Assembly: GCA_900545835.1 (NCBI GenBank)
Contig: URBB01000062.1
Span: 1-11,965 of the forward strand
DNA length: 11,965 bases
Origin: an uncultured Collinsella sp.
Lineage (GTDB): Bacteria > Actinomycetota > Coriobacteriia > Coriobacteriales > Coriobacteriaceae
Reading direction: 5' to 3'
Every line of letters begins with the position of its first letter. The first letter of the stretch is position 1. Below are positions 5,180 to 11,965 of the stretch, piece by piece. The notes under the pieces were generated by a model. The model saw only the letters and a list, made by a program, of their open reading frames with translations, did no database searches and was not told the origin of the DNA. Both the position numbers and the translations under genes were made by a program.

Positions 5180-6457
5180 ATGTCCACTAAGTATGCAATC
5201 GTTGGCGGCAAGCTCATCGACGGTACCGGTGCCGAGCCGGTCGAGAACTCCCTCGTTCTCGTCGACGACAACGGCAAGATCGAGTACGCCGGCGCCATGC
5301 AGGACCTTCCCGAGGGCGTTGAGGTCATCGACGCCGCCGGCAAGACCGTCCTTCCCGGCCTGATCGACACCCACCTGCACTTCTCGGGCAACCTGACCGA
5401 CGATGACACCGATTGGGTCATGCAGCCGCTCCTCGAGAAGCAGGCCGTCGCCGTCAAGCAGGCCTACGACTGCCTCACCCATGGCCTCACCACCGTCTGC
5501 GAGATCGGCCGCTTTGGTATCCAGATCCGTGACTGCATCGACAAGGGCGTCTTCAAGGGCCCGCGCGTTCTGGCCACCGGCCTTGGATTCTGCCGCGTTG
5601 CCGGCCACGGCGACTCCCACCACTGTAGCCAGGAGCTCAACAAGGAATCGCACCCCTGGGGCGATCAGGTCGACGGTCCTTGGGATCTGCGTAAGGCCGT
5701 CCGTCGTCGCCTGCGCGAGAACCCCGATGCCATCAAGATCTGGGCTACCGGTGGCGGCATCTGGCGCTGGGACTCCGGCCGCGATCAGCACTACTGCTCC
5801 GAGGAGATTCAGGCCGTGGTCGAAGAGGCCAAGATGGTCGGCATCCCCGTGTGGAGCCACTGCTATAACAACCACGCCGCTGCCTACGATTCCGTTCGCT
5901 TTGGCTGCGAGCAGCTGATTCACGGCTTCGATATCGATGAGCGTACCATGGACCTCATGGCCGAGCAGGGCACCTTCTTCACCCCGACGATCGCCTTCCT
6001 GCCCACCTGGTACGCCACCTATCCGCCCGTTTACGTCCCCGAGCTGCACGACAAGTACGAGGGCACCCTGGTCGAGAAGGAGCTGCAGCGCAACTACGAC
6101 TGCCTGCGCGAGGCCAAGAAGCGCGGCGTCGTCATGACGATCGGCTCCGACTCCTTCTCCTTCGTCACCCCGTACGGCACCTGCTCCATTGAAGAGATGT
6201 ACGAGTTCGTCGACAAGATCGGTTTCACCCCGGTCGAGACCATCACCTGTGCCACTCTCAACGGTGCCAAGATGTGCCACATCGAGGACGAGACCGGTTC
6301 CATCGAGGCCGGCAAGTGCGCCGACCTGCTGGTCGTCAACGGTGACGTCGCCGCCGACATCCACGTGCTCAACACCGACAACATGGACGTCATCATGAAG
6401 GACGGCTGGATTGTCGAGGCCGGCACCTTCGGCGAGGCAAACAAGTACAGCGCCTAA
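5180..6457 (+). CDS. Metal-dependent amidohydrolase, COG1228 (prolidase/imidazolonepropionase-like) type
   Basis: The 425-residue cytosolic enzyme has the amidohydrolase-superfamily pattern. An N-terminal beta-sandwich half carries GGKLIDGTG. The TIM barrel has metal ligands HLH in GLIDTHLHF (His65, His67), a probable carboxylated lysine in AIKIWATGGG (Lys186), WSHCYN (His227), LIHGFDID (His248) and GSDSF (Asp324). The C-terminus GSIEAGKCADLLVVNGD returns to the sandwich. All expected ligands for a binuclear site are present. Characterised COG1228 relatives include imidazolonepropionase and prolidases cleaving dipeptides or N-acyl amino acids; I favour the latter group because of the Lys-containing active site. 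The start follows AAGGAGG by four bases. The gene lies 131 bases after the APC permease and shares its C-biased codons, suggesting import followed by hydrolysis. Substrate unproven. Confidence 0.88.
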   Translation: MSTKYAIVGGKLIDGTGAEPVENSLVLVDDNGKIEYAGAMQDLPEGVEVIDAAGKTVLPGLIDTHLHFSGNLTDDDTDWVMQPLLEKQAVAVKQAYDCLTHGLTTVCEIGRFGIQIRDCIDKGVFKGPRVLATGLGFCRVAGHGDSHHCSQELNKESHPWGDQVDGPWDLRKAVRRRLRENPDAIKIWATGGGIWRWDSGRDQHYCSEEIQAVVEEAKMVGIPVWSHCYNNHAAAYDSVRFGCEQLIHGFDIDERTMDLMAEQGTFFTPTIAFLPTWYATYPPVYVPELHDKYEGTLVEKELQRNYDCLREAKKRGVVMTIGSDSFSFVTPYGTCSIEEMYEFVDKIGFTPVETITCATLNGAKMCHIEDETGSIEAGKCADLLVVNGDVAADIHVLNTDNMDVIMKDGWIVEAGTFGEANKYSA

Positions 6458-6498
6458 GCTACCGTTCATCGATGGCTTGATGTAAAACACAGTATTTG

Positions 6499-6513
6499 AT
6501 TGCATAATGCAAT
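6499..6513. promoter_or_regulatory. Perfect 15-bp palindrome over a candidate -10 box
   Basis: ATTGCAT and ATGCAAT pair exactly around a central A. The palindrome contains CATAAT (6503-6508), one base off the consensus -10 box, but no good -35 at normal spacing was seen. It lies about 60 bases before the sensor kinase. It fits an operator that blocks a promoter for the two-component genes. Confidence 0.45.
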
Positions 6514-6515
6514 GG

Positions 6516-6542
6516 AGAGGGTCGCTTGCGGCCCTCTTTATT
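6516..6542 (+). terminator. Intrinsic terminator after the amidohydrolase gene
   Basis: AGAGGG (6516-6521), a T-G wobble and CGC pair with GCG and CCCTCT (6532-6537) across a tiny TT loop, followed by a U-rich TTTATT. It ends the permease/amidohydrolase transcript 58 bases after the stop codon. It also lies between the candidate kinase promoter and the kinase start, so it could act on both transcripts. Confidence 0.75.
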
Positions 6543-6563
6543 GCTATGGGGTGCGTCAGTAAG

Positions 6564-6569
6564 AAGGAG
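6564..6569 (+). promoter_or_regulatory. Ribosome binding site deciding the sensor kinase start
   Basis: AAGGAG directly abuts an ATG at 6570, too close to serve it. The in-frame GTG at 6576 lies six bases away, normal spacing. Earlier in-frame starts at 6507 and 6546 overlap the terminator region and lack such a site. Confidence 0.55.
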
Positions 6570-6575
6570 ATGACG

Positions 6576-7961
6576 GTGGATCTCAATAGGCTGATTCTGG
6601 GCAAGAGCTACAACTCTACTAAGGTCTTTCGTACCGCTCAGCATGTGGTTCAAGCCATCTTGCTCGGTATTGTCGTTCCGCTGCTTATCCTGCTGCTCAT
6701 CTGGGATCTAACCGATAATCCCAATCCCGTTCCGGCCGTTGTCGTCATTGCCGGCTTGGTCATGCTGTGCTTCTTCTTCTCGTACGTCTTTGTCGTTCCC
6801 GACGACCTCACATCGAGCGCAACCGACCGCACGCTCGCCATCGCGTCGAAAATATTCGCCTACACGTCGCGCGGCCTTACGCCCGAAGCTGCTCTGGGCG
6901 CCTCTAAGATCATCCTGTCCGAAACTATCGCCTCTGCCATCTGCTTTACCGACGGCAGGCAGGTGTTGGCGAGCTGGGGCGAGGACTCGGCAAAATGCCC
7001 CGCGGGCACCCCGGTGGTACTGCGGACTACGCTCAACGTGATCAACAGCGGTGAGCAAAGCGTGTTCTCGCGCGATGCCTCGACCGAGACGGGTGGCTAC
7101 TTTCCGCGCCTGCGCGCCGGTATTGTCGCACCGCTTACCGTGCGCGGGCATTGCGTGGGCACGCTCGAGCTGTATTATCCCCGTCTGAGCAGCATCGATA
7201 TGCGCCAGACGGCGCTTGCCTCGGGCTTTGCCGACCTCATTTCCACGCAGCTCGCCAGCTTTGAGCTCGAGCGCCAGGACGAGCTTACGGCCCGCGTGGA
7301 GCTGCGCGCCTTGCAATCGCAGGTCGATCCTCATTTTCTGTTTAACACCATCAGCACCATCGTGTCACTCGTACGTACCGAGCCGGACAAGGCCAGGTCG
7401 CTGCTGATCGACTTCTCCAACTACTATCGTCAGACGCTTTCTGATTCCGATACGCTCACCACGCTCGAGCACGAGGTGGAACAGGGCACTCGCTATATCA
7501 ATCTTATGCAGGCTCGTTATGGCGACGGTCGTCTGCGCGTCTCGGTCGATATCGACTTTGAGGTGCGCGATTGCATGGTACCGCCGTTTATCTTGCAGCC
7601 GTTGCTCGAAAACTGCATCAAGCACGCGCAGCGCGAGACCGAGCCGCTTTCTATTCATGTTAGGGCTTTCGAGACCGATGACGGTTTGGAGATCATCGTC
7701 GAGGACGATGGCATCGGTATGAGCGAAGAAGTCTGCGCGCATCTGTTTGAGCAGCATCGCCGAGAGGAGCCCGAGAGCATTACCGCCGACGGCTCCATCA
7801 AACGAGGCTGCGGCTTGGCGCTCTTCAACGTGCTTCAGCGCATCCATTTCTTTTACGGAGAAGATTCTGGCATGCGCGTGAAGTCCCAGGAGGGCGTTGG
7901 CACGCAGGTCATCGTCGAGCTGAACGGTGAGCCGCATGAGCCGGCGCCGTTGACGGCGTAG
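6576..7961 (+). CDS. LytS/YehU-type sensor histidine kinase with GAF domain
   Basis: The protein has about 461 residues. Two membrane helices lie at about 23-44 and 51-74, separated by a very short loop. A GAF-like sensor region follows (about 85-230; APLTVRGHCVGTLELYYP). Next is the His_kinase domain of the LytS class, with ALQSQVDPHFLFNTISTI (phospho-acceptor His ~253). The ATPase domain shows N-box LQPLLENCIKHA (Asn ~346), VEDDGIGM and the Gly-rich RGCGLALFN (~411-418). It lacks the five-to-six-helix LytS input domain, so the signal is more likely sensed by the GAF domain or the small membrane hairpin. The GTG start is chosen from the AAGGAG site; an ATG two codons upstream is the alternative. 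The response regulator follows after 38 bases. The ligand is unknown. Confidence 0.92.
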   Translation: MDLNRLILGKSYNSTKVFRTAQHVVQAILLGIVVPLLILLLIWDLTDNPNPVPAVVVIAGLVMLCFFFSYVFVVPDDLTSSATDRTLAIASKIFAYTSRGLTPEAALGASKIILSETIASAICFTDGRQVLASWGEDSAKCPAGTPVVLRTTLNVINSGEQSVFSRDASTETGGYFPRLRAGIVAPLTVRGHCVGTLELYYPRLSSIDMRQTALASGFADLISTQLASFELERQDELTARVELRALQSQVDPHFLFNTISTIVSLVRTEPDKARSLLIDFSNYYRQTLSDSDTLTTLEHEVEQGTRYINLMQARYGDGRLRVSVDIDFEVRDCMVPPFILQPLLENCIKHAQRETEPLSIHVRAFETDDGLEIIVEDDGIGMSEEVCAHLFEQHRREEPESITADGSIKRGCGLALFNVLQRIHFFYGEDSGMRVKSQEGVGTQVIVELNGEPHEPAPLTA

Positions 7962-7999
7962 CACGCGGTTGGATTGAGAGAAAAAGAGGGGAAGCACAT

Positions 8000-8734
8000 A
8001 TGTCCGAAGGCTGGAACATCTTGGTGGTTGATGACGAGCCTCCCATTAGGGCTGAGCTACGCTATCTGTTGGAAAAGGATGCGCGTGTGGGTCAGATTGC
8101 CGAGGCGGGCAATGTCACCGAAGCCGTGGAGTCGATTCTGTCGAACAAGCCCGACGTGCTGTTTTTAGACATTACCATGCCCGGTCGCTCGGGAATTGAG
8201 CTTGCCGAGACGCTGCAGAACCTAAAGACGCCGCCGGTGGTTGTGTTTGTGACAGCGTTTGCCGAATTTGCCGCCGATGCGTATAACCTCGATGCGGTCG
8301 ACTATGTCGTCAAGCCGGTCGAGGACGCACGCCTGTCAAAGGCACTCGACAAGATCGAGGCAGCCTTGGGTGCCCGTCGTGTTATCCATGCTCCGCGCCA
8401 ACCTTTGCGTCTGACGGTGGACCGCGGGGGCAAAAAGGTGTTCATTCCCGCCGCAGACGTCTGCTACTTTGAGGCGCGCGCCGATTTTTGCAACGCCATC
8501 TGCGCCGAGGGAACGTACCTGATCAATGAGTCGATCTCTTCGCTCGAGCGTCGCTTGGACTCCGAGGGCTTTATTCGCGTTCATCGCAGCTACCTGGTCA
8601 ATTTGGAAGACGTGCACAATGTTGAGATTGGCTCCACGGGGTTGATGGAGCTCAGGCTCGACCGCGTGAACTCGACGGTACCGGTGTCCCGTCGTCGTGC
8701 CGCCGAGGTCAAGTCGCACCTGGGGCTTGCGTAG
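8000..8734 (+). CDS. LytTR-family response regulator
   Basis: This 244-residue transcription factor is the expected partner of the kinase encoded upstream. The receiver domain (~1-120) has the acidic pocket VVDDE (Asp11/12), phospho-acceptor Asp57 in LFLDITMPG, Thr85 in FVTAF and Lys105 in VVKPV. The LytTR DNA-binding domain (~135-240) contains VCYFEARADFCNAI and FIRVHRSYLVNLEDV, the family hallmark. LytTR proteins bind pairs of short direct repeats about two helical turns apart and usually activate genes for cell-surface, transport or peptide functions. I found no convincing LytTR repeat pair in this window. The start at 8000 has AGAGGGG eight bases upstream. Natural candidate targets are neighbouring genes, but this is inference. 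Confidence 0.94.
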   Translation: MSEGWNILVVDDEPPIRAELRYLLEKDARVGQIAEAGNVTEAVESILSNKPDVLFLDITMPGRSGIELAETLQNLKTPPVVVFVTAFAEFAADAYNLDAVDYVVKPVEDARLSKALDKIEAALGARRVIHAPRQPLRLTVDRGGKKVFIPAADVCYFEARADFCNAICAEGTYLINESISSLERRLDSEGFIRVHRSYLVNLEDVHNVEIGSTGLMELRLDRVNSTVPVSRRRAAEVKSHLGLA

Positions 8735-8767
8735 ACGGTCTGCATGCCGTCGTTTACCATCGCAGGT

Positions 8768-8794
8768 TTGGCATGGGCGCGCGGTGGGCATAAT
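8768..8794 (+). promoter_or_regulatory. Candidate promoter of the phospholipase-family gene
   Basis: TTGGCA (8768-8773) and CATAAT (8789-8794) each differ from consensus at one base, but the spacer is only 15 bases. The -10 box lies about 33 bases before the start codon. Confidence 0.4.
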
Positions 8795-8826
8795 GGGTGG
8801 CATCGAATGAAATCGAAAGGATCATT

Positions 8827-9771
8827 ATGCCCGCGCTTATCACCCATCATCTGTTTGGCGAGGAAAGCATCGACCGTCTTCCGCAGGGCGTCATCACGTC
8901 CGATGAAGAGCGCATTGCCTTTATCTTGGGCAACCAAGGCCCCGACCCGTTTTTCTTTCACATTCTGACACCGCGTGTTTCCGACTGCACGCTGCTGGCG
9001 CAGGTCATGCATCGGTCGCGTATGTCTCGCCAGTTCGCGTGCCTGCGCGACGGCGTGTCGCATCTGCTGCCGCGCGACGCCAGCTTGGGTCGCGCCTTTG
9101 CGCTGGGCCTGCTGTCTCATTACGTGCTCGACCGCAACGCCCATCCCTTTGTCTATGAGCAGCAGTTTGGCATCGTGGAGTCCGATTCAGAGCTTGAGGA
9201 TTCGAGCAGTCAGGTCCATGCCGTGATCGAGAGCGACCTGGATGTACTGATGCTGCAGCTTAAACGCGATGGCGCTACGGTCGACGATTACCCGCCGGCG
9301 GGCGAGATCGTCACTACCGATCGCATCAATCGCGTGGCCGGCGTGCTGATGAGCTATGTTGCCGGACGCGTGTACGGCATTGACATTCCGGCGGGGGAGT
9401 ACGGTGCTGCCGTTGCCAATATGCAGCGACTTTACCGCGCGATTGAGCCGGCCGGCTCCGCAAAGACGCGCGCGATCTCGCTGGTTGAGGGCTTGGTGCA
9501 CGACTACTCGCTGCTCGACGGCCTTGCCCATCGCGTGACGACGGAGCTGCCCGAGCGCACCGGTAACCTGGGCTATCTGACATGGAAGAATCCCTTTACC
9601 GACGAGGTCTCGAACGAGAGTTTCCCCGAGGTCTTTGATCGCGCGCTGGTCGATTACGAGTGCACGGTCGCACGTTTTATCGAGACCGGTGACATGGATG
9701 CCGTGACCAGTCACGTCAACTACAGCGGTCGCGTGCTCGAAGCCGATGAGGAGTTCGACCGCGAGGAATAG
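8827..9771 (+). CDS. Zinc-dependent phospholipase C family protein, no signal peptide
   Basis: The protein has 314 residues and a Zn_dep_PLPC-type N-terminal helical domain (~1-150). Probable metal ligands occur in family order: His7 or His8 in ITHHLFGE, Asp40 in GNQGPDPFFF, His62, then His98 and Asp102 in LSHYVLDRNAHPF with His106, and His131/Glu135 in VHAVIESD. This follows the spacing pattern of clostridial alpha-toxin (H-x3-D, then H-x3-E). Unlike secreted phospholipases it has no signal peptide or membrane helix, and the beta-sandwich C2-like domain of alpha-toxin is absent; residues 150-314 look helical. Such proteins are common in gut Firmicutes and Actinomycetota, and their activity is largely untested. 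AAAGGAT lies five bases before the ATG at 8827; an upstream in-frame start at 8797 is less likely. A phosphate-ester or nuclease-like function is possible. Confidence 0.83.
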   Translation: MPALITHHLFGEESIDRLPQGVITSDEERIAFILGNQGPDPFFFHILTPRVSDCTLLAQVMHRSRMSRQFACLRDGVSHLLPRDASLGRAFALGLLSHYVLDRNAHPFVYEQQFGIVESDSELEDSSSQVHAVIESDLDVLMLQLKRDGATVDDYPPAGEIVTTDRINRVAGVLMSYVAGRVYGIDIPAGEYGAAVANMQRLYRAIEPAGSAKTRAISLVEGLVHDYSLLDGLAHRVTTELPERTGNLGYLTWKNPFTDEVSNESFPEVFDRALVDYECTVARFIETGDMDAVTSHVNYSGRVLEADEEFDREE

Positions 9772-9790
9772 GGCCCGTGCGTGCCCCTTT
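9771..9790 (+). terminator. Weak terminator-like hairpin
   Basis: GGGC pairs with GCCC across an eight-base loop, followed by CTTT, directly at the stop codon of the phospholipase-family gene. The stem is short, so read-through into the MFS gene is plausible. Confidence 0.3.
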
Positions 9791-9822
9791 GCCGAATCCT
9801 TACCGGCGGTTCTGGACAATTA

Positions 9823-9832
9823 GGGTACGATG
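9823..9832 (+). promoter_or_regulatory. Candidate -10 region of the MFS transporter gene
   Basis: GGGTACGATG contains TACGAT, 41 bases before the ATG at 9873. No good -35 box is seen. Similar GGGYAYRATG strings precede two other genes in the window (8786 and 11222). Confidence 0.3.
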
Positions 9833-9872
9833 AACTAACTGCATATCGGGCGAATACGAAGGGTCCCTGTCC

Positions 9873-11132
9873 ATGAAATACACCAAGCTCGAGCGTAACT
9901 GGGTTATGTATGATGTGGGCAATTCGGCCCTCGTGCTGCTCAATACCTCGGTGGTGCCCATTTACTTTAACGCCATCAATACCGGTGCTTCCTCGGCCGA
10001 CCTGGTGGTCGCCTGGGGCAATGCGCAGACGATCGCCTCGCTGGTCATCGCCATGCTCATGCCCATTCTGGGCGCGCTTGCCGACTACGCCGGCAACAAG
10101 ATCAAGTTCTTCTTGGGCTTCTTCCTCACGGGCCTGGTGCTTTGCCTGGCGCAGGCTATCCCAATGTCCGCCATGGCATTTTTGACCGTGTACGTGCTGT
10201 GCACCATCGGCCTTAACTCTTCTATGACGTTCTACGACGCCATGCTGCCCGACATTACCACCGACGAGCGCATGGACGCCGTGTCCAGCTCGGGCTATGC
10301 CTGGGGCTACATCGGTTCCACCGTGCCGTTCGTCATCTGCCTGGCGCTCATCATGGGTGGCCCCGCTCTTGGCGTCCCTACCATGCTGGCAACGCGTCTG
10401 TCGTTTATCATCACTGGTGCCTGGTGGCTCATCTTTACCCTGCCGCTCATTCGCACCTATAAGCAAAAGTACGGTCGCGAGCGCGGTCCTGAGGACACTA
10501 TCGGCCGCATCGTGGGCGGTGTGTTCTCCGAGGTCGGACACACCATGCGCGAGATCGCCCACAACAAGACCGTGCTGGTCTACATGATCGCGTTCTTCTT
10601 CTATATCGACGGTGTGCACACGGTCATTTCCATGGCAACCAGCTACGGATCGGCCTTGGGCATCGATTCGACCCAGTTGGTCCTGGCGCTGCTCGTTACG
10701 CAGTTCGTGGCCTTTCCGTCCGCCATCATCTACGGCAAGCTCGCCGGCCGCGTGGGCACGCTCAACATGATCTTGGTGGCAGTCGCCGCCTATATGGGCA
10801 TTGTGCTGTTCGCCGCGTTCTTCCTAAAGACCGCCTTTGAGTTTTGGGTGCTTGCCATTATGGTCGGCCTGTTCCAGGGCGGCGTGCAGGCGCTCAGCCG
10901 TAGCTACTTTGGCCGCATTATCCCCAAGGAAAAGTCCAACGAGTACTACGGCTTCTTTGACATCTTTGGTCGTTATGCAAGCGTTATGGGCACCTTCCTG
11001 GTGTCGGTCGTCACCTCGCTGACCGGCAACCCGTCGCTGGGCGTCCTTTCCATTGGCGTGCTGCTGATCGTTGGCTTTATGCTGCTGGTCCGCCTGTCCC
11101 GCATGACTCGGGCGGCAGAGCATGCCGCATAG
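9873..11132 (+). CDS. MFS transporter, UMF1 (Atg22-like) family
   Basis: The 419-residue protein has about 12 predicted membrane helices. UMF1-type signatures are visible in order: WVMYDVGNSAL near the N-terminus (13-20), LGALADYAGNK in the helix 2-3 loop, FYDAMLPDITTDERMDAVSSSGYAWGYIG (~120-148; family pattern of a helix-4/5 loop), and QGGVQALSRSYFGRIIP (~335-351). The family contains yeast Atg22, a vacuolar amino acid exporter, and many bacterial members of unknown substrate; efflux of amino acids or small metabolites is a guess. A weak GAAGGG lies nine bases before the start. It stands alone, behind its own -10-like element, 101 bases after the phospholipase-family gene. Confidence 0.9.
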   Translation: MKYTKLERNWVMYDVGNSALVLLNTSVVPIYFNAINTGASSADLVVAWGNAQTIASLVIAMLMPILGALADYAGNKIKFFLGFFLTGLVLCLAQAIPMSAMAFLTVYVLCTIGLNSSMTFYDAMLPDITTDERMDAVSSSGYAWGYIGSTVPFVICLALIMGGPALGVPTMLATRLSFIITGAWWLIFTLPLIRTYKQKYGRERGPEDTIGRIVGGVFSEVGHTMREIAHNKTVLVYMIAFFFYIDGVHTVISMATSYGSALGIDSTQLVLALLVTQFVAFPSAIIYGKLAGRVGTLNMILVAVAAYMGIVLFAAFFLKTAFEFWVLAIMVGLFQGGVQALSRSYFGRIIPKEKSNEYYGFFDIFGRYASVMGTFLVSVVTSLTGNPSLGVLSIGVLLIVGFMLLVRLSRMTRAAEHAA

Positions 11133-11180
11133 GAGCGAGCGGCTATTGTGCCTGTCCACGGTACTCTTTTGGGGTTATCC

Positions 11181-11209
11181 GCAATAAACATTGCGACTTG
11201 CGAGCAATG
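11181..11209. promoter_or_regulatory. Candidate operator: three alternating ATTGC/GCAAT half-sites
   Basis: GCAAT (11181-11185), ATTGC (11190-11194) and GCAAT (11204-11208) alternate in orientation. CATTGC (11189-11194) also pairs exactly with GCAATG (11204-11209). They sit just upstream of a TATGAT -10 box and use the same half-site as the palindrome at 6499. Confidence 0.3.
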
Positions 11210-11224
11210 ATTTGCCCAAGTGGG

Positions 11225-11230
11225 TATGAT
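11225..11230 (+). promoter_or_regulatory. Candidate -10 box upstream of the glycosyltransferase
   Basis: TATGAT within GGGTATGATGG is a good -10 match. A TTGCGA upstream is about 21 bases away, too far for a normal -35. Transcription would begin near 11237, just before the terminator hairpin. Confidence 0.35.
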
Positions 11231-11247
11231 GGAATCAGCTAGGTCGC

Positions 11248-11282
11248 GGGGCGTCGCCTGTGTTTGGCGGCGCCCCGTTTTT
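11248..11282 (+). terminator. Strong intrinsic terminator
   Basis: GGGGCGTCGCC (11248-11258) pairs with GGCGGCGCCCC (11266-11276) with one wobble and a seven-base loop, followed by GTTTTT. It lies 115 bases after the MFS stop codon and 23 bases before the glycosyltransferase start. It is either the MFS terminator or an attenuator in the glycosyltransferase leader. Confidence 0.85.
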
Positions 11283-11304
11283 GTGTTGCAAGGAGGGTAA
11301 AGGT

Positions 11305-11965
11305 ATGAACGCCACGGTTGTGATCCCAACATATTGGGCGGGCGATGATACCCAAGCAAACGCTCCCGGCACCTACGATCACTCGACGTCGCTCAATGCC
11401 GCCAACCCGGAACTCGATCGCTGCCTGACTTCGCTCGAACAGGTGCGCGACATTCCGCGCATCATTCTCTTGGTGGTCTGTCCGGTTTCTGCCACGGCCG
11501 ACGTATCCCATCGCGTGCACGAAATCGTTAATGCTCATCCCACACTTAAGGTCACCATCGTTACCAATACTCAGGCTTCGCGTGTTGCCGACCGCGTGGC
11601 GCAGATTGCGCCCAAAGGCTCGGGCGAGTGCGTGAGCCTGCGCGGCTACGGCGCCATCCGCAACATGGGTCTTGCCTGCGCGGCGGTGCTGGGGCACGAC
11701 GCGGTTGTGTTTTTGGATGACGACGAGACCGTCATCGATGCCGACTTTATGAAGCGTGCGACCTATGCACTGGGCCAACAGACGCGTCAGGGCCTGCCGA
11801 TTTTAGTCAAGAGCGGATACTTTTACGATCGCGACGGGTCGCCGCTGGCTCCCACGGACAAAGTGGGCATTTGCCATCGCTGGTGGACCAAGCGTATCGA
11901 GTTCAATCGCTGGATGAAAAAGGCGCTCTCGGGCACCCGCATCTCGCGCTCCAACTACGTGTGCG
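11305..11965 (+). CDS. GT-A-fold glycosyltransferase family protein, N-terminal part
   Basis: About 220 residues are present and the frame runs off the window end with no stop. The start ATVVIPTYW matches the first strand of family-2-like glycosyltransferases. RGYGAIRNMGLACA (~113-126) corresponds to the common ARNxG helix, and VVFLDDDETVI (~134-144) holds the DxD-type metal/nucleotide-sugar motif. A polar stretch of about 25 residues after the first strand (WAGDDTQANAPGTYDHSTS) is longer than the usual loop. The product probably transfers a sugar from a nucleotide donor in the cytoplasm; the acceptor is unknown. AAGGAGGG lies seven bases before the ATG. The gene is separated from the MFS gene by a strong terminator and so probably begins a new unit. 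Confidence 0.8.
   Translation, partial: MNATVVIPTYWAGDDTQANAPGTYDHSTSLNAANPELDRCLTSLEQVRDIPRIILLVVCPVSATADVSHRVHEIVNAHPTLKVTIVTNTQASRVADRVAQIAPKGSGECVSLRGYGAIRNMGLACAAVLGHDAVVFLDDDETVIDADFMKRATYALGQQTRQGLPILVKSGYFYDRDGSPLAPTDKVGICHRWWTKRIEFNRWMKKALSGTRISRSNYVC

Noticed and set aside
5132..6604. 490-residue minus-strand open frame opposite the amidohydrolase gene
   Set aside because: It is the antisense shadow of a GC-rich, C-ending gene. Its composition is Gly/Val/Asp/Leu-rich, with no recognisable domain and no ribosome binding site.
9720..10619. 299-residue minus-strand open frame opposite the MFS gene
   Set aside because: It is a His/Gly/Asp-rich shadow of membrane-protein codons, without a start context.

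Overview
The window looks like a chromosomal contig end from a high-GC gut Actinomycetota, most likely Collinsella or a close Coriobacteriia relative. This is inferred from GC-rich codon use, a PTS beta-glucoside locus, a LytS/LytTR-type two-component pair and the style of the intergenic repeats; no marker gene proves it. The first 26 bases are not genomic: they match the Illumina Nextera transposase adapter, so the contig was assembled through an untrimmed read end.

Layout. Positions 27-1800 hold the end of a cellobiose/lactose-family PTS EIIC permease followed directly by a GH1 6-phospho-beta-glucosidase, and the unit closes with a strong intrinsic terminator. Positions 1851-2242 are non-coding. 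They carry three degenerate tandem copies of a 62-bp hairpin unit, flanked by inverted GGGACAGTCC-type elements, between two convergent genes. Positions 2243-3241 (minus strand) encode a membrane-anchored C39-like cysteine peptidase. After a structured leader comes a pair of strongly codon-biased genes: an APC-superfamily amino acid/amine permease (3597-5048) and a cytosolic metal-dependent amidohydrolase of the COG1228 type (5180-6457), separated by a nested hairpin. Together they suggest import and hydrolysis of an amino-acid-like or N-acyl/dipeptide-like substrate.

Positions 6499-6542 contain a perfect 15-bp palindrome over a candidate -10 box, followed at once by an intrinsic terminator. 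Behind it lie a GAF-containing LytS-type sensor kinase (6576-7961) and its LytTR response regulator (8000-8734). Downstream are a zinc-dependent phospholipase C family protein without a signal peptide (8827-9771), a UMF1-type MFS transporter (9873-11132), and a GT-A-fold glycosyltransferase (from 11305) cut by the end of the window.

Most genes belong to known families. The least explained items are the 62-bp hairpin repeat mosaic, the palindrome/terminator arrangement in front of the kinase with a looser counterpart in front of the glycosyltransferase, and the unknown substrate of the permease/amidohydrolase pair. I did not see a clearly new multi-gene system.
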